From Rebecca billardiae RCC1528 (taxonomy: Eukaryota; Haptophyta), in NCBI GenBank assembly GCA_965240325.2, contig OZ251234.1:1488001-1552000 (forward strand): DNA of 64,000 nt, read 5' to 3'. Both the position numbers and the translations under genes were made by a program. The notes under the pieces were generated by a model. It saw only the letters and a list, made by a program, of their open reading frames with translations. It ran no database searches and was not told where the DNA came from. Positions 10,456 to 23,000 of the stretch are shown piece by piece. Position 1 is the stretch's first letter, and every line of letters starts with the position of its first letter.

Positions 10456-12143
10456 ATGGCCCGCGGTGCAGGGCGGAGCGCGCAGCGTGGAGCCCGCACC
10501 AGCGGGCCCGAACAACGTTTCAAAAAGATCTTTGATCAAGAAAAAAGGGACGGGGGACGATTTTCATGGCTGGAGGAGACCGAGTTTCGAATTTTGAGAC
10601 CCTCTCTAACATGCATCACCAGCATCACGGCCGAAAAAGGTCGCGCCCACGGCAAGTTCATAGTAAAGCGTGGAGTGACGCCCGTCCAAAAAACTTCACG
10701 CCCTTTAGGATCCCTAACGTAACGAACCGTTACAAGCGATTTTTCCGGCCAATGAGATTGCAGCAAGGTCCAAGGAGCGATGACGTATCTGAATAGAGAT
10801 TGCCGCGAACCGATGTGACCATGTACGTCCCTTGAATCAGTTGAATCAACTATTCAATCGCGCCGTGTCTGTATCAGGAGCCGACGAGGCAAGGGTCAGT
10901 AGCCGATGGGCCAACCTCGGCGAATCTCAATACTATCTGACGCGAACGGACTTGGTTGGGCGCGCGCGTGGCCCCGGGCGGCGGCCCACCAGAGGCGGCC
11001 CGCGTTTGGAGGCGAGCCACGGGCACGAGGCTCACGAGCGAGCGACCGACGGGTGAGGACGGCGATGGGCAGGTGCGCGCGGCGAATGGCGCCTGGAGCG
11101 CGCGGCTGCGGCGGGTCCCGACTGCCGTCGACATCGCGTTCGTCGTGCCCCCGCTCACTCCGCGCGCCCCCGCCGCCCCTGCCGCCCTGTCGATGCCTCG
11201 GCGCGGCCTTGCGCGGCCCCGGCGCGTCCGCGAGCCGGCGCCGCAGCCGCCGCCCTGTGTTCGGGCTCTCGCAAGCTCGGGGGCAGCGGCGCCTGATGCC
11301 GGACTGATCGATCTCTGAGCCTTCGACTTCACCACGCGCCGCCCTTGCCATGCCTTTCCGGGGTCTCCCAGAACTCTTCTTGATTGAGAGAGAGCAGGCG
11401 CGCCGACGATCCGAGTCCATCGTCGGTCGACTCTGAGCGAGGGCTACGCCTCGGAACTGAACGGTACTCTACGAGGAGGACGAGCTGCGCGGGCGACGGT
11501 GGTGCGTGACGTCCCCAGAGCTGGCCGTGCCTCTGCAACGCGTGCCGAGCCTGATCGAGGTGTGTCAGCTGCCCGTGCACGCGCGGCGAGTGCGCGAACC
11601 GGATCACCGGTGCCCTCGCACCTCGGCACCGTGCTCCCTCGGGCTGTCAGCTCCGCGTGGCCTGGCGTGCACGTAGAGTTGCGCTCATGCGTCGATCACG
11701 CCTCGCGCCCGCCTGTCGGCCGTCGCGCAGGCGCTGGTCGAACCCTACTCGGACCCTACTCCTCCAGCCCTACTCCCGGGCGCTGCCGGCGCGGGGGGTG
11801 ACCCCGGGGACAGCGGTCAGCAGCAGCGGCCCGAACGAATCCGCGGCCCCGCACCGTGCTCCCTGGCTGTCAGCTCCGCGTGGCCTGGTGTGCACGTGGA
11901 GTCGCGCTCATGCGTCGATCACGCCTCGTCGCATCCGCCTGTACACAATCGGCGCCGCGCGGCGGCGGCTGCAATGGGCCCGCCCGGCGCGGCGGGCGGC
12001 GGCGCGCCGCTGATGCCGATGGAGTCTAGTTGTACGGGCATATGCAACTGGTCTGTCAATAGACGACTGCGACGGAGGGTGCACCGCCACCGCGGGCCCT
12101 GAACTACGTTCGTTCTACGGAAAAAGGACCGCGGAACGCGGTC
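10456..12143 (+). mobile_element. Dispersed element family A, copy 3
   Basis: Head at 10456 (ATGGCCCGCGGTGCAGGGCG), tail hairpin at 12127-12143. Long tracts are shared with copies 1 and 6, including GGCGATGGGCAGGTGCGCGC near 11062, CTCGCAAGCTCGGGGGCAGC near 11270 and GGAGTCGCGCTCATGCGTCG near 11897. It lies head-to-head with copy 2, with 133 bp between. No protein recognised. Length 1.69 kb. Confidence 0.78.
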
Positions 12144-12874
12144 ATGTATATACCGTATTATTATTCCGCTATCCGTATCTATGAGGCCCGCGCCAGCCTG
12201 TGAGGCTGAGCGGCTGAGTCAGAGACAGAGTGAGCCGCTGCGACGGTGCTGATGCCAACGGTGCCAGTCAGCAGAGACCAGAGTGTCTATGACCGGCCGA
12301 GTTAGACGACTACGACGAAGTAGTCACTACGATGAATATGCAGCAGCCGCTGATAATCAGGATATCATGATGACGACGATTATTGAATGAATGAAGTGGC
12401 TGACGGAAGGGCGAAGGCGGTACCTACCGCGGCCGCAGCCGGGCCGCGGGCGCAGCATGCAGCGGGGGCGATGTTAGACAGTATACATGATTACATATAT
12501 ATAAATACGCGCGCCTGCTAGCTGCGTCATAAGTATATACAGCTACGCGGCCTGACGCCGTTGTTATGACAGGCAGACCGAGACTGAGGCGGCTCGGCCT
12601 GTCGTCCGCCGCGGACTCAGCCACCGAGTGCTGGCCCTGACTCGGAGTTGTCACTACTGATAACACTTAACGCAATAATAATATTATCACTGACTACATT
12701 CTACAATATTCTGCTGACGATAATGTCAATATGATGCTAGCTTATTATATTATATTACTAATAATTATAGTGCGACAAATACGACTACTAATAATACTAT
12801 ACTCGTACTGAACGTCAGTAGTACGAGTAGTAGTGATGATCATTTATTCAGCGTCTAGCCGCAGCGAGCATATT
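12144..12874. other. Intergenic, AT-richer, no gene seen
   Basis: Contains short ATT/ATA-rich runs (12480-12510, 12660-12840) and scattered CAG/GAC words. It covers the 3' flank of the SANT-PHD gene. No frame has recognisable content. Confidence 0.5.
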
Positions 12875-15800
12875 TCATCTGTCTCCGACGTCGCCTGCGG
12901 CTGCGACCTGGGGCTGGCCTGCCGTGAACTCGAGCGGGTGATGCGGATGCCGTTCAACGTGCTCGCGCGCTCCCAGCCCGGCCAAGCTCGCGCTGCCAGG
13001 GCTCAGGCTGTCGCCGCACGCCTGCGCGCCCAGACCCAAGGGCAGGGCCGGGAGTCGGCCGCTGACAGATGCGTCTGCGGAGGCGGGCGTGATCACGCAG
13101 GAATTGTCGGGCTGCGAGCCGGCGGCGCTTGCGCTGCCGTCGCTCGCCGCCGGCGCTCCGCTCGCGCCGCCGCCGCCGCCGCCACCCGCGCGGCTGCTGC
13201 TGCCCGCGCCCGAGTCGTACGCCGCCGCCCCGCCGTCCGCCGACGGCTGCCGCACCGGCTGCGTCGACGCTGCCTCTTCCTCGGGCGCGGCCGCCCGCTC
13301 CTGCTCGGGCGCGACCGCCCGCTCCTCCTCGGGCGCGGCCGCCTGCTCCGCTCGCTCGGCGCACACGGGGCAGCGCCACTCGCCATCGGGCACGGCGTCG
13401 AGCGGGGGAGAGAGGCAGAGCAGGTGGAACGACTAGCGCGGCGGCGCGCGCGGGGCAGGGGCGGGGCGCAGCCGGCGCGCGGCGCGGCGGCGCAGGACAG
13501 GAGAGCGCGCGATGAGCGCGGTGCGCGCGCGCGGGGCCTGCAGGGCGCGGCAACGCGCCCTGTCGCGCATGCGCCGCGCGGCACGCACCCGCGAGCAGCA
13601 GTCGCAGCAGAGCAGGTTGCCAGCGAAGCCGCACAGGGCGCACTCGTCGTCGTTGTGCAGGCTCTCAGTCTGTGCACGCGCCACCGCCGCCCGGACGCAC
13701 CCACCACCACCGCACGCGGGCGCGCGGCGCGCGCGCGGCCAGCGGCGCGCCGCGGGGCGAAGCAGAGTCAAGGGCGGCGGGCGCACACAAAAGCTTGCAC
13801 GCGGCCGCTGCTGCGCCGAGGGCGGCGCGTGCACCGCGCACGACGCGTGCACTGGGCGCAGCGACGGCGCGCAGTGCCCGGGCGCACCCACTCCTGCTCC
13901 GCCTTCTCCTTGAGCTGCGCCGCGAGCTGCCGGTACTCCGGCGTGGCCTTGAAGCAGCCATAGTAGTACTGCAGAGCACAGCCGAGCGAGCACGGCCCTA
14001 GGCCGGCCTCCTCGACCGCTGCCGCCGCGGCGCGCAGGTCTTTCCTGGTGCGCCGCAGCGCGTCCGCGAACGCGCGCGCGCGGGGCTCCGCCCATCCACT
14101 GCCGCGCCGCGCGCGCCGCGCGCGAGGCATGGCGAGAACGCACGCGGCCGCGCGGCGCACACGTGAGAACAGAACCGCGGGCGGCGGCGCGCGCGGCGCG
14201 GCGGCGAGCGCGCATCGGCGCGCAGCGCGCCGCGCGCCGCGCCGCCGCGCCGCGTGCCGCCGTGCGCCCACCTGGACGTGATCTCGGCGCGGGGCGGCGG
14301 CGGCGGCGGCGGCGCGGCGGCGGGCGGCGCGGCGGCCGCGGCCGCCGGCGCGGCCGCCGCCGCCGCGGCCGGCGCGCCGGTGGGGACCGCGCTGCCGCCC
14401 GCCGCCAATCCAGCCGCTGCCGGCGAAAAAGACAAGGGCGCTGGCGCGGGGCGCGCGCCGCCGGGGCGCGCGCCGTCCGCCTCGGCAGGCGACGGCGCCG
14501 TCGGTGGGGCGCGCGGCGGCGTGCGTGTGCGCGGCGAGAGCGGGAGAGGCGCGCGGCGCGTGCGCGCGTGCCGCGTCCCGTCGCTGACGGCCGTCTCGGC
14601 CGCGGGCGCCGCCGCGGACAGCGAGCGCGCGAGGACTTTACCGCGCGAGCGGCCGCGCGCGCCGCGCTGGCCGCCGTGCCCGAGCGAGCCGATCGCCGCC
14701 TCGAGCCTGTGCTCGTGCCGGTGCGCCTCGAGCAGCGCCGCCTCGAGCGAGGCGTGCTGCGCGCGGAACAAGGGCAGCGACAGCGGCGGCGCGGCCGCCG
14801 GCGCGGCCGCCGGTGCCGCCACCGCCGGAGCGGCAGACGCAGTCAGCTGAGCCGCGCATGCGCCCGGAGCGGCCGCGCACGGAGCCGCGCCGATTGCCGC
14901 GCCCGCCTGCGGCGTCGGCGCTGTCGACGCCGAGGGCCCCGCGCCCGGCTCCGCCTTGGGCGTCGCGCGCTGCGCTGCCACCAGCTCACCCGCTGTCCCC
15001 GCCCCACGCGGCCCCGCCGTCGCCACCGCCGCGGCTGAGCCCAAGTGACGCGTTCCCGCCGCAGGCGGTGCCGCGACAGCCGCCGGCCGGAGGCGCGGCG
15101 GCGGCGGCGGCGGCGGCGGCCCGGGGGTTGCTCCGGCCGTGGCGCCGGGCGGCGCAGAGGCCGGCTCGGGCACGGCAGCCCAGGCGGAGGCGCGGGTGCC
15201 GCCGCCCGCGCTCGCAGGCCCCGTGTCCGCCGCGCGCCCACCGCGCCATCCCTCCGGCTGCTCCGACGGCAGCGGTGGCGGCAACGGCACGCACAGCCTC
15301 GACAGATAGCTCTCAAAGCGCGCGCGGGCGCGCGCGGAGACGTGCAGCGGCGCCGGGTCCCACACGCACTCGGGCTCGGCGTCGCAGGCGCGCGGCCCGT
15401 CCTCGCGCGGATCGGCCGCGGCGGGCGGCGCGGCGGGCGCCAGCGGCGCGCACTCGGCAGCGGCCGGCGCGGCCGCTGGCGCAGCGGCGGCCGGGGCGCC
15501 CGTCAGTGAAGGTGCGCGCTGCACGGCGCCCGCGGCTCGGCAGGCGTGCGCCGACAGCCCGCCGCCTCCGCCCGCGCCTGCCACGCGCGCTCCCGCCGCC
15601 GCCGCCGCCGCGGTGCCGTCGGGCCGGGCAAGCAGCGGCCGGCAGGCCGGGATGGACGCCGCGGCCACCTGGAAAGACTCCCCGATCCGGGTGTGGATCG
15701 GCGGGTACTGCCGGCGGAGGAGGCGGCCGTTCTTCGAGCGCGAGGCGGGCTGCGCGCCCGGGCACATCCGCGCCGCCGCCGCCGCCGCGGAGCGCTCGCG

Positions 15801-16358
15801 CGTGATCTCATCCGCGCGCACCGAGATGGCTGCGCGCAAATGCGTGAAGCGCGAATCGCACAGCGCACTCAGGACCTGCTTGACCGAGGTGTAGTAGTCG
15901 ACGCGCGCCTTGAAGGGCGGGCGGCGCGAGACACCCGGCGGGAGGAAGTTGTACTGCGTCCGGCCGTTCACGTCGCGCACGCTCTCCTTGCACCAGCCCT
16001 CCGCCTCGCACTGCGGCCACACCTGCCAGAAGGCCTCATCGTAGGGTGCGCGCGGCGGCGGCTTGCGCGACTGGCGGCGGGGACCCTTCGGGTTGGCCTT
16101 GTGCGATTTGGGGCGCGCGGAAGGGACGGACGGCGCGCGCGCCGAGCCGGCGGCCGCAGCGGGCGCGCCATCCGACGCGGGCGCCAAGCCGACCGCGGCC
16201 GGGCCGGCCGCGGGCGCGCCCGCGCTCGTCGTCGCCGCCGCCGAGAGCTTGCGCCGCTTGACGGGCTCGGCGGCCGGCGGACGGATACCGCCCCGGCGCG
16301 TGCGCCTCGAGTCGTCATCACCGACGGCGGCGGCGGGCGCGCTCGCCTCGCCGCTCAT
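12875..16358 (-). CDS. Nuclear protein with SANT domain and PHD finger
   Basis: Four exons: 16358-14272, 14098-13888, 13669-13589 and 13432-12875. All introns are GT-AG and the joins restore domains in phase; 978 residues. Residues 28-33 (VKRRKL) look like a nuclear localisation signal. Residues about 106-175 form a compact domain with FWQVWPQCEAEGWC, YNFLPPGVSRRPPFKARVDY and SVKQVLSAL; I have no family name for it. A long Ala/Pro-rich linker follows. Residues about 697-765 are a SANT/Myb-like helix triplet (GWAEPRARAFADALRR, KDLRAAAAAVE, CSLGCALQYYYGCFKAT). Residues about 775-816 are a PHD finger, CALC-LLCCDCC-HLLC-WRCPVC, split by the last intron. PHD fingers read histone-tail marks and SANT domains occur in co-repressor and remodelling complexes, so a chromatin role is likely. 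Start chosen at MSGEASAP because upstream codons lack coding texture. The C-terminal 140 residues are disordered and the exact end is uncertain. Confidence 0.85.
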
Positions 16359-17074
16359 CGCAGCCTGCGACGGCGCGCGCTCGATCGAAAGCGCTGGGTG
16401 GCGCGCACCGGTGCACCCTGCCAAGGACCCTCGCGCTTGCGCTGGCCAGTCTGCTTGCGAGCGCACCAGCACGCGTGCGGCGGGCCCCGCGCAGAAATCC
16501 GGACGAAGCGCACGGAATCGGCGCCTTCCGCCCAGGCTCGCGCCTGCGTCTCACCTGAGCAACCGTGATCAAGGACAAGATGCGCAGCCGCAGGCACATC
16601 GATGATCGAACATGACACAGGAGTCAAGACCGGCCGGGACTCGACCCCGGCGTCGGCGGAGGCCATCGAGCTTGAGCTTGAGTGTCAGACCAGTGCCCAG
16701 TGCCCAGTGTCCAGACGGAGTGGATCGAGCCAGCGCCGCTGATCATAACTACTACCGCCGTATCAATCAGGTCGTCATGATGATGATTGATGTCTGATCA
16801 GACAGATCAGTTGCGACTTGAACCGCTCTGCTAAGCGACTGAGCCGACTTAGAGTTAGACTTAGAATGACTGACTGGTGACGACCGAAGTCAAGATGAAA
16901 ACGACGACGATGACAACGTCGTAGTCGATCCAAGGATGATATGTCGTATATATATATATACATATATGGTGGGAAGTGACGCTGACATGACAGCAGCCCG
17001 GGCGCGGTTGCTGCTGGCGTCACGGCGCGGCAGGCAGGCTGCTCAGCTCGCAAGCGCGCAGGCCGCCGCGCTCA
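16359..17074. other. Intergenic between SANT-PHD start and giant gene end
   Basis: Contains promoter-side sequence of the SANT-PHD gene, AT-rich stretches with a TATATATATA run at 16948-16967, and a short tRNA T-arm-like motif at 16627-16655 that I rejected as a tRNA. No gene seen. Confidence 0.5.
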
Positions 17075-20000
17075 TCACGCGCTGTACGCATCGTCGGCGC
17101 TATCCTCGTCGTCACCGCTGCCGCCGTCATCTGCCGGGGCGTGCCGCGGCTGCCACGCTGCCGGGTCCTGTGCGCCCGCCTCACCACCGGCACGCACCTC
17201 GGAGGCGGGCGGCTCGGCCCGGTCGGTCGGCGCCAGCGCTCGGTCGGTCAGCTGGGCCGCTGACTCGTCCGTCCCCGGCTCCACCAGCCACTGTGCCCGC
17301 TCGATCGCCTGGGCAAACTCGGCCTGCCCCTCGCCCCGGGCAGACGAGCTCGAGCCTGCGCCCGAGCAGCTGCCGAGGAAGCGCGCGCGCCGCAGTGCGG
17401 GCGGCGTGGTGCGCACGGGCGTCGTCAGGTCGGTCGTGCTCGAGGTGCGCTGCGTCGGCGCGGGCGGGCGCGGAGGGTCGATGCCGTCGTACAGCGTCGA
17501 GCCGCCCCCCAGGCTGCGCTGGCTCCCGAATGACGCGCTGTTCAGCCGGGGGGGGCGAGGCAACGGCGCGACGCGCTCGGCGGCTCCGAACGGCGGCGCT
17601 GGCGAGGAGGACAGTCGGCGTGCGGCGGTCGCCGGCGCGCACGCGCTTGCGTCCGACGGCATCACGTCCCGTGGCGGGGGCGGGCGGATGCGCGCGCGTG
17701 GCGTGGCGGGCTCGTCCACGCCGTGACGCCCGCCGAGCGTCCGATCGGTCGAGCTGCGCGAGAAGGCCGGTGGCGGCGGCTCTGCCGCGCTCCGCACCCC
17801 CACAGCCTTGGCCCCGCCTGCGGTCGATTCGCGCGCGTCACGCTCAGCACCGAGCTGGCGCAGCTGGCGCGCCCAGCGGCCGCACAGCCAGACGACGGCA
17901 CCGAGGAGCAGCGCGTGGTACACGATGATCGCAGCGGCGATCGTGCCCTGCTCGGCGGGCGAGAGCGCGCCCAAGCCCGCGTCGGCGCCACTCAGCTGTG
18001 CGGCGGAGGCTCCGGCCGTGCCGCCGTCGTCAGGGCAGCTCAAGTCACTCGCCGCGTCGCCGCCGCACTCGCCACACGCGTCGATCTCCTTGCCAGAGTA
18101 CGCGACGCCGTCGCAGCCGTTGCAGCTGGCGCCCTCGCCGTCGCACACGCCGCACGCGTCGACGCTGCCGAGGCACGTGAACTCACAGCTGCCGTCGTCG
18201 AGGCCTGCCTCCGAGTCGTAGTTGAGCGCGGCGGGGTCGAGGCAGCCGCTGGTCGCGAGCCGCACCTGGTCGAGCAAGCTCACGTTCAGAGCGGACTCGA
18301 GGGCGGCGGTGGAGACGTTGGCGAGCGTGCCGAGCACCGAGGCCTGGCCGAACGCCTCGGAGACGTCCACGCCCAGCACGACGAGCACGCTCGCCGCGCG
18401 CACGCTCACAATCTCCAGCCGCTCCTCTGGCAGGCGGAAGATGGAGGCAAAGCCCGAGAGGTACCGGGCGCGCGCGGCCCCGTCGAAGTCGGAGACGTCG
18501 CCGCGGTGCAGAGTGCGGAGGAGCACGCGCGTGCCGCCGCTCGGCGGGAGCGCGGGCGGGTAGGAGGGCGGGCCGGGCGGGCTGGGCGGGCTGGGCGGCG
18601 GGCTGGGCGGCGGCGGGCTGGGCGGCGGGCTGGGCGGCGGCGGGCTGGGCGGCGGGCTGGGCGGCGGGCTGGGCGGCGGCGGGCTCGGCGGCGGGAGCGG
18701 GGGCGGCGAGAAGAAGTCGCAGCCGCCGTCGTCCACGACAGAGCTGGCGTCAAAGTTGCGCGCGGTGCTGTCCGTGCAGCCGGCGTGGCGGCAGCTGCCG
18801 TCGTCCGCCGTCGCGTCGCTCACAAAGTTGAGCGCGCGCGTGTCCGTGCAGCCGCGCACCTCGGGTGCGCAGCTGCCGTCGTCGAACGTGGCGGTGGGGT
18901 CGTAGTTGCTTGCGTTGGAGGCGGTGCAGCCAGCGTACGAGCAGCCGCCCGCATGCTCGGTCGCGCCCGAGGCCCAGTTCCACGCGAGCGAGTCGGTGCA
19001 GCCGCTGACGCCGAAGACGCACTGCGCGGTCACGTCGCCCGTCGTCGCGCCGCTGTCGTAGTTGAGCGCGGCGGGCGCGGTGCAGCCGAGCACGGCGTAC
19101 ACGCACGAGCCGTCGTCGAGCGTCGCCGCAGAGTCGTAGTTGAGCGCGGCCGTGTCTGCGCAGCCGTCGACAGGCGAGACGCACGAAGCGTCGCTCTCGG
19201 TCGCGCTCGAGTCGAAGTTGCTCGCGTCGCTGTCCGTGCAGCCCGCGTGTACGCAGCTGCCGTCGTCGACCGACGCGCCCGGCTGGAAGTTGGTCGCCCC
19301 GCTCTCCGTGCAGCCGCTGAGCGGCGCCAGGCAGCTGCCGTCCTCGTCGGTTGCGCTCGGGTCGAAGTTGGCGGCGCTCGAGTCCGTGCAGCCGAGCAGG
19401 ACGCACGAGCCGTCGTCCGCCTCGGCGGCGCTGTCGTAGTTCGCCGCGGCCGGCTCGGTGCAGCCGCTCGGTGGCAGCACGCACCCGCCGTCGGTGTAGG
19501 TCGCCACGCTGTCGAAGTTGGCCGCGGCCGAGTCGGTGCAGCCGCCGAGCTCGCACGTGCCGTCGTCCGCGGTCGCGTCGGCCGCGTAGTTGTCCGCGGC
19601 CGAGTCGGTGCAGCCCGCGACTTCGAACGCGCACGAGCCATCGTTGAACGTCGCCGTCGAGTCGTAGTTGCGCGCGGCCGAGTGCGCGCAGCCCGCATAC
19701 TCGCACGCGGCCGAGCTGGCGTTGGTCCCGTTGGCCAGCGGGTCGTAGTTGTCCGCGGCCGAGTCCGGGCATGCCGCCTCCGCCTCGGCGAGCGCGCGCG
19801 CGCCTCGGCCGTCGAGTCGGCGGCGCGCGGCGGCGTACACGCACGAGCCGACCTCGTGCGTGGTGGCGCTCGAGTCGTAGTTGTCCGCGCTGGGCGACAT
19901 GCAGCCCGCCACCGCGTCGACGCAGCCGCCGTCGTCGGCCGTCGCGCCGGGCCGAAAGTTGAGCGCGCTGCTGTCGGTGCAGCCGAGCACGCCGAACGCG

Positions 20001-23000
20001 CAGCTGCCGTCCGTGCGCGTGGCGCTCGGGTCGAAGTTGAGCGCGGCCGTCGACATGCAGCCGGGCACGTCGGGCACGCAGCTGCCGTCGTCGGCCGTGG
20101 CGGAGGGCTTGAAGTTGAGCGCGGCGCTGTCCGTGCAGCCGCGCACGCCAAACACGCACGAGCCGCTGTCGCGCGTCGCGGACGAGTCGTAGTTGAGCGC
20201 GGCCGTGGCCATGCAGCCGAGCACGGGCTGCTCGCAGCTGCCGTCGTCGACGCCCGCCTCCGAGCGGTAGTTCCGCGCGGCCGAGTCGGTGCAGCCCGAG
20301 AGTGGGAACGTGCAGCTGCCGTCGTTCACCGTCGCGCTCGAGTCGAAGTTGGCGGCACACGGCACGGTGCAGCCGGCGACCGCGGCGACGCACCGCCCGT
20401 TGTCCGTGTTGGCGCTCGGCTTGTAGTTGGTCGCGGTCGAGTCGGTGCAGCCCAGGATTGGGAACACGCAGCTCCCGTCCGACGTGGTGGCCATGGACGC
20501 GTAGTTGAGCGCGGCCGGCGAGGTGCAGCCCGGAGCGGGCAGGATGCAGCTGCCGTCGTCCGCGCCGTATGCCGAGCCATAGTTGGGCGCTGCCGAGTCG
20601 GTGCAGCCGCGCAGCACGTACTCACAGCGCTCTCGCGCGGGCACGGTCGCGGCGGAGTCGTAGTTCGAGGCAGCGGGGTCCATGCAACCGGCCTTTGAGT
20701 GGGCGCAGCTGCCGTCGTCGGCCGTCGCCGCGCCGCGGTAGTTGAGCGCGCTGCTGTTGGTGCAGCCGGCGACCGCATACGCGCAGTCGCTCAGCAGCAC
20801 CGCGCGGCTGTCGTAGTTGAGTGCGAGAGAGTCCCGGCAGCCGAGCACCGGCGGCGGTGAGGGCGAGGGCGGCGGGGGCGGCTGGCTCGGCGGGGACGGC
20901 GGCGGCGACGGCGGCGCGGAGGGCGGCGGCGGCGGGAAGGGCGACACGCGAGGCGGCGGCGGCGGGCGAGGCGGCGGGCTCGGCGGCAGGGAAGGCGGCG
21001 GGGAGGGCGGCGGGCTGGGCGGCGGCGGGCTCGGCGGCGGGCTCGGCGGCGGGCTCGGCGGCGGGCTCGGCGGCGGGGAGGGCGGCGGGCTGGGCGGCGG
21101 GCCGGGCGGCGGGCTGGGAGGCGGGCTGGGCGGTGGTGGGCTGGGCGGCGGCGATGGGGGCGGGCTGGGCGGCGGCGATGGGGGCGGGTTCGGCGGTGGC
21201 GAAGGCGGCGGGCTTGGTGGCGGGCTGGGCGGCGGCGATGGCGGCGGCGGGCTGGGCGGCGGGCTGGGCGGCGGGCTCGGCGGCGGGCTGGGCGGCGGGC
21301 TGGGCGGCGGGCTCGGCGGCGGGCTCGGAGGCGGCGACGGCGGTGGGCTCGGTGGCGGCGGGCTTGGCGGCGGGCTTGGCGGTGGCGAGGGCGGCGGGCC
21401 CGGTGGAGGGCTCGGTGGCGGGCTTGGCGGTGGCGATGGCGGCGGCAATGGCGGCTGGCTTGGCGGTGGCGGGCTCGGAGGTGGGGACGGAGGTGGGCTC
21501 GGTGGCGGGCTCGGCGGTGGGCTCGGCGGCGGCGATGGTGGCGGGCGCGGTGGCGGGCTCGGCGGCGGCGAGGGTGGAGGGCTTGGCGGTGGCGACGGCG
21601 GTGGCGATGGCGGCGGGCTTGGCGGTGGTGGGCTCGGCGGTGGCGATGGTGGCGAGGCCGGAGGTGGACTGGGCGGGGGCGATGGTGGCGGGGGAGAGGG
21701 CGGCGGGCTAGGCGGCGGGCTGGGCGGCGGGCTTGGAGGCGGGCTGGGCGGTGGATGGGGCGGTGGGCTCGGCGGCGGGCTCGGCGGAGGCAAGGGTGGC
21801 GGGCTCGGCGGCGGCGAGGGCGGCGGCGAGGGCGGCGGAATCGGTGGCGGCGGGGAGGGGGGTGGCGAAGGCGGTGGGCTCGGCGGTGGGCTCGGCGGCG
21901 GTGAAGGCGGTGGCAAAGGGGGTGGCGATGGTGGCGGGCTCGGCGGCGGCGATGGCGGTGGCGATGGTGGCGGTGATGGGGGCGGAGAGGGTGGCGGAGA
22001 GGGCGGCGGGCTTGGTGGCGGCGACGGTGGCGGGCTTGGCGGTGGGCTTGGTGGTGGCGGGCTCGGCGGTGGGCTCGGTGGCGGCGATGGAGGTGGCGAT
22101 GGGGGAGGGCTCGGCGGCGGCGGGCTTGGCGGCGGGCTCGGCGGAGGCGAGGGCGGAGGTGAGGGCGGCGGGCTCGGTGGCGGTGATGGCGGCGGCGATG
22201 GTGGCGGCGAGGGCGGCGGGCTGGGCGGCGGCGATGGCGGTGGATGCGGCGGCGGAGATGGCGGCGGGCTTGGCGGCGGGCCGGGTGGCGGCGACGGCGG
22301 CGGGCTCGGCGGCGGCGACGGCGGCGGCGGCGACGGCGGCGGCGAAGGTGGCGGGCTGGGTGGCGGGCTTGGTGGCGGCGATGGTGGCGGGCTCGGTGGC
22401 GGGCTTGGCGGCGGTCGCGGTGGTGGTGAGGGCGGCGGGCTTGGCGGCGGCGAGGGTGGCGGACTTGGGGGCGGGCTTGGCGGCGGCGGGCTTGGTGGCG
22501 GCGACGGCGGCGGACTCGGCGGCGGCGATGGTGGCGGCGAAGGCGGTGGCTTCGGTGGCGGACTGGGCGGCGGCGACGGTGGCGGGCTTGGCGGCGGTGG
22601 GCTCGGCGGTGGAGAGGGAGGCGGTGACGGCGGCGGGCTTGGCGGCGGGGAGGGTGGCGGGCTCGGCGGTGGGCTCGGCGGCGGGCTCGGCGGGGGGCTC
22701 GGTGGTGGACTTGGCGGAGGCGAGGGCGGCGGTGAAGGCGGCGGACTCGGTGGCGGCGGCGAGGGAGGTGGCGAGGGCGGTGGGCTCGGCGGTGGACTCG
22801 GCGGCGGTGAAGGCGGCGGACTCGGGGGTGGACTTGGCGGAGGAGAAGGTGGTGGTGAGGGCGGCGGGCTCGGCGGCGGTGATGGCGGTGGGCTTGGCGG
22901 CGGGCTTGGCGGCGGCGGGCTTGGCGGTGGGCTAGGTGGTGGCGAGGGTGGCGGCGATGGCGGAGGGCTCGGCGGCGGTGGGCTTGGCGGCGGGCTCGGC

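Noticed and set aside
14813-16568. Long plus-strand Arg/Ala-rich frames across the SANT-PHD gene
   Set aside because: Antisense shadows of GC-rich coding sequence. The minus strand carries recognisable SANT and PHD motifs with matching introns.
16627-16655. tRNA T-arm-like sequence on the minus strand (CCGGGGTCGAGTCCCGG)
   Set aside because: The stem and 7-base loop fit, but the loop lacks the TTC start. I could not find a matching acceptor stem, D arm and anticodon arm at the right spacing.
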